Shown piece after piece: positions 17,404 to 26,243 of a stretch of 64,000 nucleotides of DNA. The notes beneath the pieces are model-generated. The model did not search any database and had not been told where the DNA came from. It worked only from the letters and a program-made list of their open reading frames with translations. Made by a program: the position numbers and the translations under genes. The DNA comes from an uncultured Colwellia sp. (GTDB lineage Bacteria > Pseudomonadota > Gammaproteobacteria > Enterobacterales > Alteromonadaceae), in the NCBI GenBank assembly GCA_913061475.1, contig CAJXUN010000001.1, forward strand, positions 62,001 through 126,000, written 5' to 3'. How positions within the stretch are numbered: the first letter of the stretch is position 1; each line of letters starts with the position of its first letter.

Positions 17404-18633
17404 TTGTTAAACCGTATTTGGAGTGGATTTTTCTTTGTTGCATTTATCTCTGCTATTGTTCAATGGTTAGTATTTGATCAAGTTTTAATTTTTGAAGAAA
17501 TGGTTAAAGCCATTTTTGATATGTCTCGGGTCACCGTTGAAATTGCCATCGGCTTGATTGGCATCTTAAGTTTTTGGTTAGGTATGATGAAAATAGCTGA
17601 ACATGCTGGCATCATCGATAAACTTGCCCTTTTGATTTCGCCATTATTTGTCCGTCTTATGCCTGGAGTACCAAAAGGCCACCCAGCGATTGGCTCCATG
17701 ACAATGAATTTATCGGCAAACTTCTTAGGTTTAGACAACGCCGCCACACCGCTTGGTTTAAAAGCCATGCAAGATCTACAATTACTCAATCCAAAAAAAG
17801 AAACCGCCTCTAATGCGCAAATACTTTTTTTAGTATTAAACACTTCATCAGTCACGATGTTTCCTGTAACCGTTTTTGTTTATCGCGCGCAACAAGGGGC
17901 GGTAAATCCTACGGATGTATTTGTGCCCATTTTATTAGCGACTTTTGCTTCAACCTTAGCGGGCTTGTTGGCGGTAGCTTTTGTACAAAAAATAAAACTT
18001 TACCAGCAGGTAGTCTTACTTTATTTGGCCACAGGTATCGCACTTGTTGGTGGTATCGCCGTATATTTCACCACGCTTAGTGCTCAATTATTAGCGCAAC
18101 AATCTTCACTGATGGGCAATTTACTGATATTTAGCACCTTGATCAGTTTTATATTCGTTGCCTTAAAGCGTAAAGTTAATGTTTATGACAGTTTTATAGA
18201 AGGCGCTAAACAGGGCTTTGACACCAGTATAAAGATCATCCCTTACTTATTGGCTATGTTATGTGCGATAGGGGTGTTTAGAGCCAGTGGTGCTTTAGAT
18301 ATCTTGGTAGATGGCATTCGCCAAATGGTACTGTGGTTTAATGGTGATACTCGTTTTGTTGATGCTTTACCTACCGCTTTTATGAACCCATTAAGTGGCT
18401 CTGGGGCACGTGCCATGATGATAGAAACCATGAATACTCACGGCGCTGACTCATTTGCAGGTCGTTTAGCCTCTATTGTTCAAGGCTCTACAGAAACAAC
18501 ATTTTACGTGCTTGCGGTATATTTCGGCTCGGTAGGTATTCGTTATAGTCGTCATGCATTAGCCTGTGGGCTGATTGCTGATGTGGCTGGTATTACGGCG
18601 GCCATCGGGGTTTGTTATTGGTTTTTTGGGTAA
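17404..18633 (+). CDS. Fused SpmA/SpmB-type nucleoside-recognition membrane protein
   Basis: 409 residues, about ten membrane helices in two halves. Each half resembles the Gate/nucleoside-recognition domain of spore maturation proteins A and B. The first half has GMMKIAEHAGI and SMTMNLSANFLGLDNAATPLG; the second has FDTSIKIIPYLLAMLCAIG, MNPLSGSGARAMM and QGSTETTFYVLAVYFGSVGIR. The function in non-sporulating Proteobacteria is not known; transport of a small metabolite is plausible. Start is TTG at 17404 after an AGAGA ribosome-binding site. It lies alone between tatD and the prp locus. Confidence 0.88.
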   Translation: MLNRIWSGFFFVAFISAIVQWLVFDQVLIFEEMVKAIFDMSRVTVEIAIGLIGILSFWLGMMKIAEHAGIIDKLALLISPLFVRLMPGVPKGHPAIGSMTMNLSANFLGLDNAATPLGLKAMQDLQLLNPKKETASNAQILFLVLNTSSVTMFPVTVFVYRAQQGAVNPTDVFVPILLATFASTLAGLLAVAFVQKIKLYQQVVLLYLATGIALVGGIAVYFTTLSAQLLAQQSSLMGNLLIFSTLISFIFVALKRKVNVYDSFIEGAKQGFDTSIKIIPYLLAMLCAIGVFRASGALDILVDGIRQMVLWFNGDTRFVDALPTAFMNPLSGSGARAMMIETMNTHGADSFAGRLASIVQGSTETTFYVLAVYFGSVGIRYSRHALACGLIADVAGITAAIGVCYWFFG

Positions 18634-18640
18634 AGTTTTG

Positions 18641-18651
18641 ATTGTCGACAT
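18641..18651. promoter_or_regulatory. GntR operator-like site 1 (TGTCGACA)
   Basis: ATTGTCGACAT, eight bases after the stop of the upstream gene; one of three TGTCGACA sites in the window, all within 260 bases upstream of or at gntR. Confidence 0.45.
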
Positions 18652-18818
18652 TTGTTGGTTTTTATCTGAACTAAGTTTGTGCATGAAAAAATGAACAATA
18701 TTATAGTTTTTATTTCTCATATCTTCTTTTTTAACAATGCTTTACGGTCTGTGTTTACTTATTTTAATTGCTGTATACTCTTAAGTTGTTTGTTTTTTAC
18801 AACTAAAGTATAACGACT

Positions 18819-18830
18819 ATTGTCGACAAT
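18819..18830. promoter_or_regulatory. GntR operator-like site 2 (ATTGTCGACAAT)
   Basis: Perfect 12-bp palindrome ATTGTCGACAAT, about 16 bases upstream of the -35 of the gntR promoter. GntR/FCD regulators bind short palindromes of this kind. Confidence 0.6.
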
Positions 18831-18845
18831 TTGTTGTTTTTGGCA

Positions 18846-18873
18846 TTGACTAATGGTGATATAACACTATCAT
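18846..18873 (+). promoter_or_regulatory. Candidate sigma70 promoter of the gntR-prp locus
   Basis: TTGACT (18846-18851), 16-base spacer, TATCAT (18868-18873). Transcription would start near 18880, between operator-like sites 2 and 3, a layout suited to autorepression. Confidence 0.5.
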
Positions 18874-18891
18874 TAGTGCATGTTTTAAAAA

Positions 18892-18902
18892 GTGTCGACA
18901 AT
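18892..18902. promoter_or_regulatory. GntR operator-like site 3 (TGTCGACAAT)
   Basis: GTGTCGACAAT, about 12 bases downstream of the inferred transcription start and overlapping the possible GTG start of gntR. Confidence 0.5.
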
Positions 18903-18903
18903 T

Positions 18904-19584
18904 ATGGCGTTAGACAATCCTACAACTCAAGCCGCGGTGACCACCGCAGATAAAGTATTTGAACAAATGCTGCATGCCATTGTTAACGGCACCATAAAAG
19001 CGGGCAGCAAAATTAGTGAACCTGAACTTGCCAAAAACTATCAAATTAGTCGCTCAACGTTACGTGAAGCACTCAATCGTTTAGAGAAATGTCATTTAAT
19101 TGAGCGTAAAGCCAATGTTGGTTCACGTGTTGTTGAGTGCTCTATTGCTGGATTATTAGAGATTTATGTTGTGCGTGAAGCGCTTGAAGGCATGGCTTGT
19201 CGTCAAGCGGCAATGAATATGACTGAAGATGAAATTATTGAAATGCGCGCTATGCTCAAACAGCATGCAAGTGCCAAGGCATTGCGTGATGGTATTTCAT
19301 ATTATCAAGAAGAAGGTGATTTAGACTTTCACTATAAAGTGATACTCGGGAGTCATAATCAACAGCTGATCAATATTCTTTGTGGCCAACTTTATCATCT
19401 TGTTCGTATGTACCGTTGTCAATTTGGTATGAATAGCCCAAGAGCAACAAAAGCTTTTGATGAACATTCACGCATTATTGAAGCCATTGCCGATCGTGAT
19501 GGTGAGTTAGCCGAAATGTTAATGAGGCGTCATATTGCGGCCTCAAGACAAAATATAGAGAAAAAAATCGCTCTACAACAATGA
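18904..19584 (+). CDS. GntR-family regulator (FCD class), probably of propionate catabolism
   Basis: 226 residues from ATG 18904; a GTG at 18892 would add four. N-terminal winged helix (about residues 15-80: DKVFEQMLHAIVNG, SEPELAKNYQISRSTLREALNRLE) and a C-terminal FCD ligand domain with metal-ligand type residues (D..HY, H..R). It is divergent from nothing and stands in front of prpB in the same direction, 116 bases apart, which strongly suggests it controls prpBC-acnD-prpF. Enterobacteria use an unrelated sigma54 activator, PrpR. The three TGTCGACA sites nearby are its likely operators. A fatty acid or methylcitrate intermediate as effector is inference. Confidence 0.88.
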   Translation: MALDNPTTQAAVTTADKVFEQMLHAIVNGTIKAGSKISEPELAKNYQISRSTLREALNRLEKCHLIERKANVGSRVVECSIAGLLEIYVVREALEGMACRQAAMNMTEDEIIEMRAMLKQHASAKALRDGISYYQEEGDLDFHYKVILGSHNQQLINILCGQLYHLVRMYRCQFGMNSPRATKAFDEHSRIIEAIADRDGELAEMLMRRHIAASRQNIEKKIALQQ

Positions 19585-19700
19585 TGTTGAGCGTTTGCGT
19601 TATATCAAACTACTTAACTTAACCGAATTCAACTGAATTAACTCAACGGTTTTGAATTTAACTTAATTACCACATTACTTGATTAAAAAAGGATAAAGCA

Positions 19701-20591
19701 ATGACTAAACAATTATCTCCTGGCGCGAAGTTTCGCCAAGCTTTAGCAAATAATAAACCGTTGCAGGTGGTTGGTACTATTAATGCGTATTGCGCAATGA
19801 TGGCCGAGCAATTAGGTCATCAAGCCATTTACTTATCTGGTGGTGGTGTTGCTAATGCTTCTTATGGCCTACCTGATTTAGGGATGACATCACTTAATGA
19901 TGTTATTGCCGATGTACAGCGTATTACTAGCGCGTCAAGCCTACCTTTGTTAGTTGACATTGATACCGGTTGGGGCGGCGCTTTTAACATCGCGAAAACT
20001 ATTCGTGATATGGAAAAAGCCGGTGCTGCTGCCGTACATTTAGAAGATCAAGTGGCGCAAAAACGCTGTGGTCATCGCCCAAATAAAGAAATTGTTTCAA
20101 CAGAAGAAATGGTCGATCGCATTAAAGCTGCGGTAGATGCTCGTATAGATAAAGATTTTTTTATTATGGCGCGCACTGACTCTTTCGCTCAAGAAGGTTT
20201 AGAAGCGGCACTAGAGCGTGCAAAAGCTTATGTTGCTGCAGGCGCTGATGGCATTTTTGCTGAAGCGGTAAAAACAGAAGAACATTATCGTGCCTTCACT
20301 GAAGCTCTTGATGTACCGGTATTGGCTAACATTACAGAGTTTGGTCAAACAGAGCTGTGGAATAAAGAACAGTTAGGTGAGTGGGGTTGCGCGATGGTGC
20401 TTTACCCGTTATCAGCATTTCGAGCCATGAATAAAGCCGCAGAATCGGTTTATAAAACCTTGCTTGAGGATGGCGACCAAAAAGCGGAAATAGATAACAT
20501 GCAAACACGCATGGATTTATACGACTACCTTGGTTACCACGATTATGAACAAAAACTCGATGTTTTGTTTTCTGAAGGCAAAAACAAGTAG
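19701..20591 (+). CDS. prpB: 2-methylisocitrate lyase
   Basis: 296 residues. Splits 2-methylisocitrate into pyruvate and succinate, the last step of the methylcitrate cycle. ICL/PEPM fold; the signature loop is KRCGH (in [15 protein letters not shown]), with metal-binding DIDTGWGG and the [11 protein letters not shown] block. The ribosome-binding site AAGGAT precedes ATG. First structural gene of the propionate locus. Confidence 0.97.
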   Translation: MTKQLSPGAKFRQALANNKPLQVVGTINAYCAMMAEQLGHQAIYLSGGGVANASYGLPDLGMTSLNDVIADVQRITSASSLPLLVDIDTGWGGAFNIAKTIRDMEKAGAAAVHLEDQVAQKRCGHRPNKEIVSTEEMVDRIKAAVDARIDKDFFIMARTDSFAQEGLEAALERAKAYVAAGADGIFAEAVKTEEHYRAFTEALDVPVLANITEFGQTELWNKEQLGEWGCAMVLYPLSAFRAMNKAAESVYKTLLEDGDQKAEIDNMQTRMDLYDYLGYHDYEQKLDVLFSEGKNK

Positions 20592-20717
20592 TTTATAAAA
20601 GCTAGGTTTAGAAAAATAAGATTATAAAAAGTATATTCATAAAAAATAAACTCATAGAAAATAAATTTTAATCTTTAATGGCTTATTTCAGCGGTTAAAG
20701 AACAAGAGGAGAGGATC

Positions 20718-21842
20718 ATGACAGAGAAAAAATTATCAGGTGCAGGTTTACGTGGTCAAAGTGCTGGCGAAACAGCGTTATGTACCGTGGGTAAATCAGG
20801 CTCAGGTTTAACGTATTGTGGTTACGATATTGCTGATTTAGCTGACAACGCAACATTTGAAGAAGTAGCGTACTTACTTTTCAATGGCGAACTGCCTAAT
20901 GAAAAAGAGTTAGCGACCTATAAAACACAATTATTTGCCATGCGCGATTTGCCACAAGCGTTAAAAGAAGTGCTTAAGCTTATTCCAAAAGAAACTCATC
21001 CAATGGATGTAATGCGCACCGGTTGTTCGTTTTTAGGTAACTTAGAGCCTGAAAATGATTTTAGCGAGCAATATCAAGCTGCTAACCGTTTGTTATCAGC
21101 ATTCCCTGCGATCATGTGTTATTGGTATAAATTCTCTCATGACGGTGTCGAAATTGACTGTACCTCTGATGAAGCATCACTAGGCGGACATTTTTTACGT
21201 TTGTTAAATGGCGAAAGCCCGTCAGCCCAGCATGAACGTGTTATGGATGTATCATTAATCTTGTATGCTGAGCATGAATTTAACGCTTCTACATTTACTG
21301 CCCGTGTTTGTGCCTCAACCTTGTCTGATATGTTCTCATGTGTAACGGGTGCTATCGGTACCTTACGTGGACCACTCCATGGCGGCGCTAATGAAGCAGC
21401 AATGGACATGATTGAAACTTTTACATCTCCTGCTGATGCCAAAGAAAAAATGGCCGGTATGCTTGAGCGTAAAGAAAAAATTATGGGCTTTGGTCATGCG
21501 GTTTACAGTACATCAGATCCACGTAACGTTATTATCAAAGCGTGGTCTGAAAAGCTAGCAGCAGAAAATGGCAATACCTCGTTGTACGATATCTCTGTCG
21601 CTTGTGAAGAGTTTATGTGGGACAGCAAAAAATTATTTTGTAATGCGGATTTCTTCCATGCCTCAACATATAACTATATGGGCATTCCAACGAAATTATT
21701 TACCCCTATCTTTGTCTGTTCACGTTTAACGGGGTGGGCTGCTCATGTCATGGAGCAACGTTCAAATAACCGTATTATTCGTCCTTCTGCTGATTATATC
21801 GGTGCTGAACCGCGTACTGTTCAACCTATATCTGATAGGTAG
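20718..21842 (+). CDS. prpC: 2-methylcitrate synthase
   Basis: 374 residues. Condenses propionyl-CoA and oxaloacetate. Citrate-synthase fold of the short PrpC type: GLRGQSAGETALCTVGK start, the catalytic His in LHGGANEAAM and in GFGHAVYSTSDPRN, and the Asp in CNADFFHASTYNYMGIP. The terminal RPSADYIG and R..QPI fit PrpC. Strong ribosome-binding site GAGGAGAGG. Confidence 0.97.
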   Translation: MTEKKLSGAGLRGQSAGETALCTVGKSGSGLTYCGYDIADLADNATFEEVAYLLFNGELPNEKELATYKTQLFAMRDLPQALKEVLKLIPKETHPMDVMRTGCSFLGNLEPENDFSEQYQAANRLLSAFPAIMCYWYKFSHDGVEIDCTSDEASLGGHFLRLLNGESPSAQHERVMDVSLILYAEHEFNASTFTARVCASTLSDMFSCVTGAIGTLRGPLHGGANEAAMDMIETFTSPADAKEKMAGMLERKEKIMGFGHAVYSTSDPRNVIIKAWSEKLAAENGNTSLYDISVACEEFMWDSKKLFCNADFFHASTYNYMGIPTKLFTPIFVCSRLTGWAAHVMEQRSNNRIIRPSADYIGAEPRTVQPISDR

Positions 21843-21855
21843 GTAAGACTTGCTC

Positions 21856-21932
21856 TTTGCTTCTACTTCAGCGTCAGAAAATCATCACATATACATATAT
21901 GCTCAGATTTTCTTCCTTGAATTAGAAGCAAA
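21856..21932. repeat. Long imperfect palindrome between prpC and acnD
   Basis: TTTGCTTCTA (21856-21865) pairs with TAGAAGCAAA (21923-21932), and GAAAATC (21877-21883) with GATTTTC (21906-21912). In RNA it would form an interrupted hairpin of about 77 bases, 14 bases past the prpC stop. No terminal T-run, so possibly a processing or stability element. Confidence 0.6.
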
Positions 21933-22043
21933 TTTCGTCGTCTAGTATCTACATTAGACAATTAGAAAATCTAATTTAGATGTAAGGCGGATTCATTTTT
22001 TGATATTCGCCTTTACCATATAACAAACATTGTGGAATAAATT

Positions 22044-24662
22044 ATGAATTACGATTATCGCAAACCCTTACCCGGTTACAAACACAATGGTCTCACCATC
22101 GACTTCTTTGATACCAGAGAAGCGATTGATGCTATAAAACCTGGTGCCTATAAAACCTTACCTTACACCTCTCGTGTATTGGCTGAACAATTAGTCCGCA
22201 GATGCGACCCTGCAAACTTAACTGACTCGCTTAAGCAAATTATCGACAGCAAGCAAGACTTAGATTTTCCGTGGTATCCAGCGCGAGTTGTGTGTCATGA
22301 TATTTTAGGTCAAACCGCTTTAGTTGATTTAGCCGGTCTGCGAGATGCTATTGCCGAGCAAGGTGGCGATCCTGCAAAAGTAAACCCAGTGGTGCCTACG
22401 CAATTAATTGTCGATCATTCTCTTGCGGTTGAAGCAGCGGGTTTTGATAGCGAAGCATTTGACAAAAACCGTGCCATTGAAGACCGCCGTAACGAGCAGC
22501 GTTTTCATTTTATTGAGTGGACTAAAACCGCTTTCAAAAATGTTGATGTTATTCCGGCCGGTAACGGCATTATGCATCAAATCAATTTAGAGAAAATGTC
22601 ACCAGTTATTCAAGCGCGTGATGGTGTAGCTTATCCTGACACTTGTGTTGGCACCGACAGCCACACGCCACACATTGATGCCTTAGGTGTTATTGCCATT
22701 GGTGTTGGTGGTTTAGAAGCTGAAACTGTGATGTTGGGGCGCCCATCTATGATGCGCTTACCTGATATTATTGGTGTCAAGCTAACCGGTAAACGCCAAT
22801 CGGGTATTACCGCCACTGATTTAGTGTTGGCTATTACTGAATTCTTACGTAACCAAAAAGTTGTTTCTAGTTACTTGGAATTTTTTGGCGAAGGTACGAA
22901 AAGCTTGACCATTGGTGACCGAGCGACTATTTCGAACATGACACCAGAGTATGGTGCATCAGCAGGTATGTTCTATATCGATGAGCAAACGATTGATTAT
23001 TTAAAGCTTACCGGTCGTGAACCCGAGCAAGTTGCACTGGTTGAAACTTATGCCAAACATACCGGACTTTGGGCTGATGACTTAGTTGAAGCACAATACC
23101 CTCGTGTTATCGAATTTGATTTATCGAGCGTAGGTCGCAATCTAGCCGGTCCCTCTAACCCACATCGACGTTTAGCGACAGCTGATTTAGCCGCGAAAGA
23201 TATTGCTAAAGACTTAGCTGCTTGTAAAGCACAAGAAGCAGAAGGACACATGCCTGATGGTGCCGTTATTATTGCGGCTATCACGTCTTGTACCAATACC
23301 TCTAATCCGCGTAACGTAGTTGCTGCTGGTTTAATCGCGAAAAAAGCCAATGAACTTGGCCTAGTACGCAAGCCTTGGGTTAAATCGTCATTTGCCCCCG
23401 GTTCAAAAGTGGCCAAGCTTTATTTAGAAGAAGCAGGTTTACTCTCTGAAATGGAAAAATTAGGTTTTGGTATCGTAGGCTACGCCTGTACAACGTGTAA
23501 TGGTATGTCTGGTGCGTTAGATCCTAAAATTCAACAAGAAATTATCGACCGTGATTTATACTCAACGGCGGTATTATCGGGTAACCGTAACTTCGATGGC
23601 CGTATTCATCCTTTTGCTAAACAAGCGTTTTTAGCGTCACCACCATTAGTGGTTGCTTATGCCATTGCTGGTACTATTCGCTTTGATATTGAAAAAGATA
23701 TCTTAGGGCAAGATCAAAACGGTCATGACATTACCTTGAAAGATATTTGGCCAAGTGATGAAGAAATTGATCGGATTGTTGCCACTTGCGTTAAGCCTGA
23801 GCAATTTAAAAAAATCTACACACCCATGTTTGATTTAGGTGCTTTTGAGCCAGCAGAAAGTCCGTTATATGCGTGGGATGAAACCAGCACTTATATTCGT
23901 CGCCCGCCTTATTGGGAAGGGGCACTAGCAGGTGAACGCACCATGAAAGGCATGCGTCCATTGGCGGTGTTAGGTGATAACATTACTACCGATCATTTAT
24001 CACCTTCAAATGCCATTCAACTTAACAGTGCTGCCGGCGTATATTTACATAAAATGGGCTTACCAGAAGCTGATTTTAACTCTTACGCAACACATCGCGG
24101 TGATCACTTAACAGCGCAACGCGCAACTTTTGCTAACCCGAAATTGTTTAACGAAATGTGTCGCGACGAAAACGGCGAAGTTAAACAAGGTTCACTCGCA
24201 CGTATAGAGCCTGAAGGCACTGAATCACGCATGTGGGAAGCGATTGAAACCTATATGGAACGTAAACAGCCACTGATTATTATTGCGGGAGCAGATTACG
24301 GTCAAGGTTCATCGCGAGATTGGGCGGCTAAAGGTGTTCGTTTAGCAGGTGTGGAAGTTATTGTCTCAGAAGGCTTTGAGCGAATTCATCGCACTAACTT
24401 AGTAGGTATGGGCGTTCTACCGTTAGAGTTTATTAACGGTGAAACTCGTCATACTTATCGCATTGACGGTACTGAAACTTTTGATGTCGAAGGTACAACT
24501 GCACCCGGCGCCGCCATGTCGGTTCTGATGACGCGTCGTAATGGTGAAATCGTGACTATTGCCGTTAAGTGTCGATTAGATACCGCGGAAGAAGTCTCTG
24601 TTTATGCCGCGGGCGGGGTATTACAGAAGTTTGCCAACGACTTCTTGGAGTCTAATTCATAA
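22044..24662 (+). CDS. acnD: 2-methylcitrate dehydratase, Fe/S-dependent (AcnD)
   Basis: 872 residues. Aconitase-family enzyme that, with PrpF, replaces PrpD and converts 2-methylcitrate to 2-methyl-cis-aconitate. Cluster cysteines are in SCTNTSNPRN and YACTTCNGMSG; other aconitase blocks are CVGTDSHTPH, SGNRNFDGRIHP, GDNITTDHLSP and GADYGQGSSRDWAAKG. Length fits AcnD rather than AcnA (about 890) or AcnB. The neighbours prpC and prpF confirm the assignment. No prpD is present nearby. Confidence 0.96.
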   Translation: MNYDYRKPLPGYKHNGLTIDFFDTREAIDAIKPGAYKTLPYTSRVLAEQLVRRCDPANLTDSLKQIIDSKQDLDFPWYPARVVCHDILGQTALVDLAGLRDAIAEQGGDPAKVNPVVPTQLIVDHSLAVEAAGFDSEAFDKNRAIEDRRNEQRFHFIEWTKTAFKNVDVIPAGNGIMHQINLEKMSPVIQARDGVAYPDTCVGTDSHTPHIDALGVIAIGVGGLEAETVMLGRPSMMRLPDIIGVKLTGKRQSGITATDLVLAITEFLRNQKVVSSYLEFFGEGTKSLTIGDRATISNMTPEYGASAGMFYIDEQTIDYLKLTGREPEQVALVETYAKHTGLWADDLVEAQYPRVIEFDLSSVGRNLAGPSNPHRRLATADLAAKDIAKDLAACKAQEAEGHMPDGAVIIAAITSCTNTSNPRNVVAAGLIAKKANELGLVRKPWVKSSFAPGSKVAKLYLEEAGLLSEMEKLGFGIVGYACTTCNGMSGALDPKIQQEIIDRDLYSTAVLSGNRNFDGRIHPFAKQAFLASPPLVVAYAIAGTIRFDIEKDILGQDQNGHDITLKDIWPSDEEIDRIVATCVKPEQFKKIYTPMFDLGAFEPAESPLYAWDETSTYIRRPPYWEGALAGERTMKGMRPLAVLGDNITTDHLSPSNAIQLNSAAGVYLHKMGLPEADFNSYATHRGDHLTAQRATFANPKLFNEMCRDENGEVKQGSLARIEPEGTESRMWEAIETYMERKQPLIIIAGADYGQGSSRDWAAKGVRLAGVEVIVSEGFERIHRTNLVGMGVLPLEFINGETRHTYRIDGTETFDVEGTTAPGAAMSVLMTRRNGEIVTIAVKCRLDTAEEVSVYAAGGVLQKFANDFLESNS

Positions 24663-24664
24663 TT

Positions 24665-24750
24665 GCTCCTTAGCGTTTTATCTACGTTGGAAGTGCTCAC
24701 CTAGTAAACTAGGCTCCGCGCTTCCGCCTTGTTAAAACACTAACGTTCTA
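24665..24750. repeat. Long imperfect palindrome between acnD and prpF
   Basis: Outer arms TTAGCGTTTTA (24670-24680) and TTAAAACACTAA (24732-24743) pair with one mismatch; inner arms GGAAGTGC...CCTAGT (24689-24705) pair with ACTAGG...GCGCTTCC. It is similar in size and placement to the palindrome after prpC. It may be a dispersed palindromic element. Confidence 0.6.
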
Positions 24751-24898
24751 CTTATGAAAATCAACTCAGAGTTTATGTCTATAAAGTAAATGCAGTTAAA
24801 TAATCAGTTTTGCTGCTCTTTAAATCAAGGATGATTTACCTCAACTGGCCATGGCAGGCTTTAATGCTGTTAATTCAGCTAACTAATTTAAGGAGTGA

Positions 24899-26095
24899 AT
24901 GATGTCTCAGCTTTCTCAAGCACATTTACCGCAAGTAAAGATCCCGGCAACTTATATGCGTGGTGGCACATCAAAAGGGGTTTTTTTTAATTTAACTGAT
25001 CTGCCAGCGCGTTGTCAGGTAGCAGGTGTTGCTCGCGACAATATGCTACTTCGTGTTATAGGTAGCCCAGATCCTTACGGTAAACAAACTGATGGTATGG
25101 GCGGTGCAACCTCAAGTACCAGTAAAGCGGTTATTTTGGCTAAAAGTGAAGTGGCTAATCACGATGTAGATTATTTATTTGGTCAAGTCGCTATCGATAG
25201 AGCTTTTGTTGATTGGTCGGGTAACTGCGGAAATTTAACCGCGGCGGTTGGCTCTTTTGCCATTAATTCAGGTTTAGTTGACCCGTCACGTATTCCTGAA
25301 AATGGTATTTGTACAGTGCGTATTTGGCAAAAAAATATTGCTAAAACTATCATTGCTCATGTACCTATCACCAGCGGCGAAGTACAAGAAACTGGCGATT
25401 TTGAACTCGATGGCGTCACCTTTCCTGCGGCAGAAGTGCCGGTCGAGTTTATTGCGCCAGTTGATCCATCTGAAGCAATGTTTCCCACTGGAAATATCGT
25501 TGATGAATTGTCGGTGCCTTCGGTTGGCACATTTAAAGTGACTATGATCACCGCCGGTATTCCCACTATTTTTCTTAACGCTGAAGAGCTTGGTTACACA
25601 GGTACTGAATTACAAGAAGCCATAAATAATGATGAGGTGGCACTGGCACGTTTTGAAACTATACGCGCTTACGGCGCGGTTAAAATGGGCTTGATCAGTG
25701 ATATTTCAGAAGCCGCTGCGCGTCAGCATACTCCGAAAGCTGCGTTCGTCAGCGTCGCTAAAGATTATGTTACCTCGAGCAATAAAACGGTGCTATCAGC
25801 TGATATAGATTTACATGTTCGTGCACTATCTATGGGTAAATTGCACCATGCGATGATGGGCACCGCTGCCGTAGCTATTGGCGCGGCGGCGGCGATACCA
25901 GGAACGTTAGTTAATTTAGCCGCTGGTGGCGGTGAACGTGATGCTGTGGTATTTGGTCATCCATCTGGCACTTTAAAAGTCGGCGCACAGGCTTCTAAAA
26001 TTGATGATGCTTGGAACGTTAATAAAGCCATTATGAGCCGTAGCGCACGCGTATTGATGGAAGGTTGGGTACGCATACCTGAAGATTCTTTTTAG
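24899..26095 (+). CDS. prpF: 2-methylaconitate cis-trans isomerase PrpF
   Basis: 398 residues. Isomerises the 2-methylaconitate made by AcnD to the cis form. PrpF/diaminopimelate-epimerase-like fold: YMRGGTSKGVFF near the N-terminus, GSPDPYGKQTDGMGGATSSTSK, DWSGNCGNLTAAVG, and the C-terminal GHPSGTLKVGA. Two adjacent ATG codons follow AGGAG; the second (24902) is equally good. Ends the propionate locus at a terminator. Confidence 0.97.
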   Translation: MMSQLSQAHLPQVKIPATYMRGGTSKGVFFNLTDLPARCQVAGVARDNMLLRVIGSPDPYGKQTDGMGGATSSTSKAVILAKSEVANHDVDYLFGQVAIDRAFVDWSGNCGNLTAAVGSFAINSGLVDPSRIPENGICTVRIWQKNIAKTIIAHVPITSGEVQETGDFELDGVTFPAAEVPVEFIAPVDPSEAMFPTGNIVDELSVPSVGTFKVTMITAGIPTIFLNAEELGYTGTELQEAINNDEVALARFETIRAYGAVKMGLISDISEAAARQHTPKAAFVSVAKDYVTSSNKTVLSADIDLHVRALSMGKLHHAMMGTAAVAIGAAAAIPGTLVNLAAGGGERDAVVFGHPSGTLKVGAQASKIDDAWNVNKAIMSRSARVLMEGWVRIPEDSF

Positions 26096-26140
26096 TTAGT
26101 ATTTGGCGATATATTTATTATTAAAAAACTTGAATTAACT

Positions 26141-26172
26141 ACGGTTGGATTATTTCTAACCGTGTTTTTTTT
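26141..26172 (+). terminator. Terminator after prpF
   Basis: ACGGTT (26141-26146) pairs with AACCGT (26158-26163), followed by GTTTTTTTT. Confidence 0.75.
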
Positions 26173-26243
26173 GTTGTTGGTAATTAAATGATATATTTGG
26201 CGTCGATTAATTTTTATATAATCAAGCGCAAATGAGGATATTT

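Noticed and set aside
17478-17855. 125-codon minus-strand frame inside the SpmAB-like gene
   Set aside because: Shadow of a membrane-protein gene; no start signals.
23048-23416. 122-codon minus-strand frame inside acnD
   Set aside because: Antisense shadow of the aconitase-family gene; composition is that of reversed codons.
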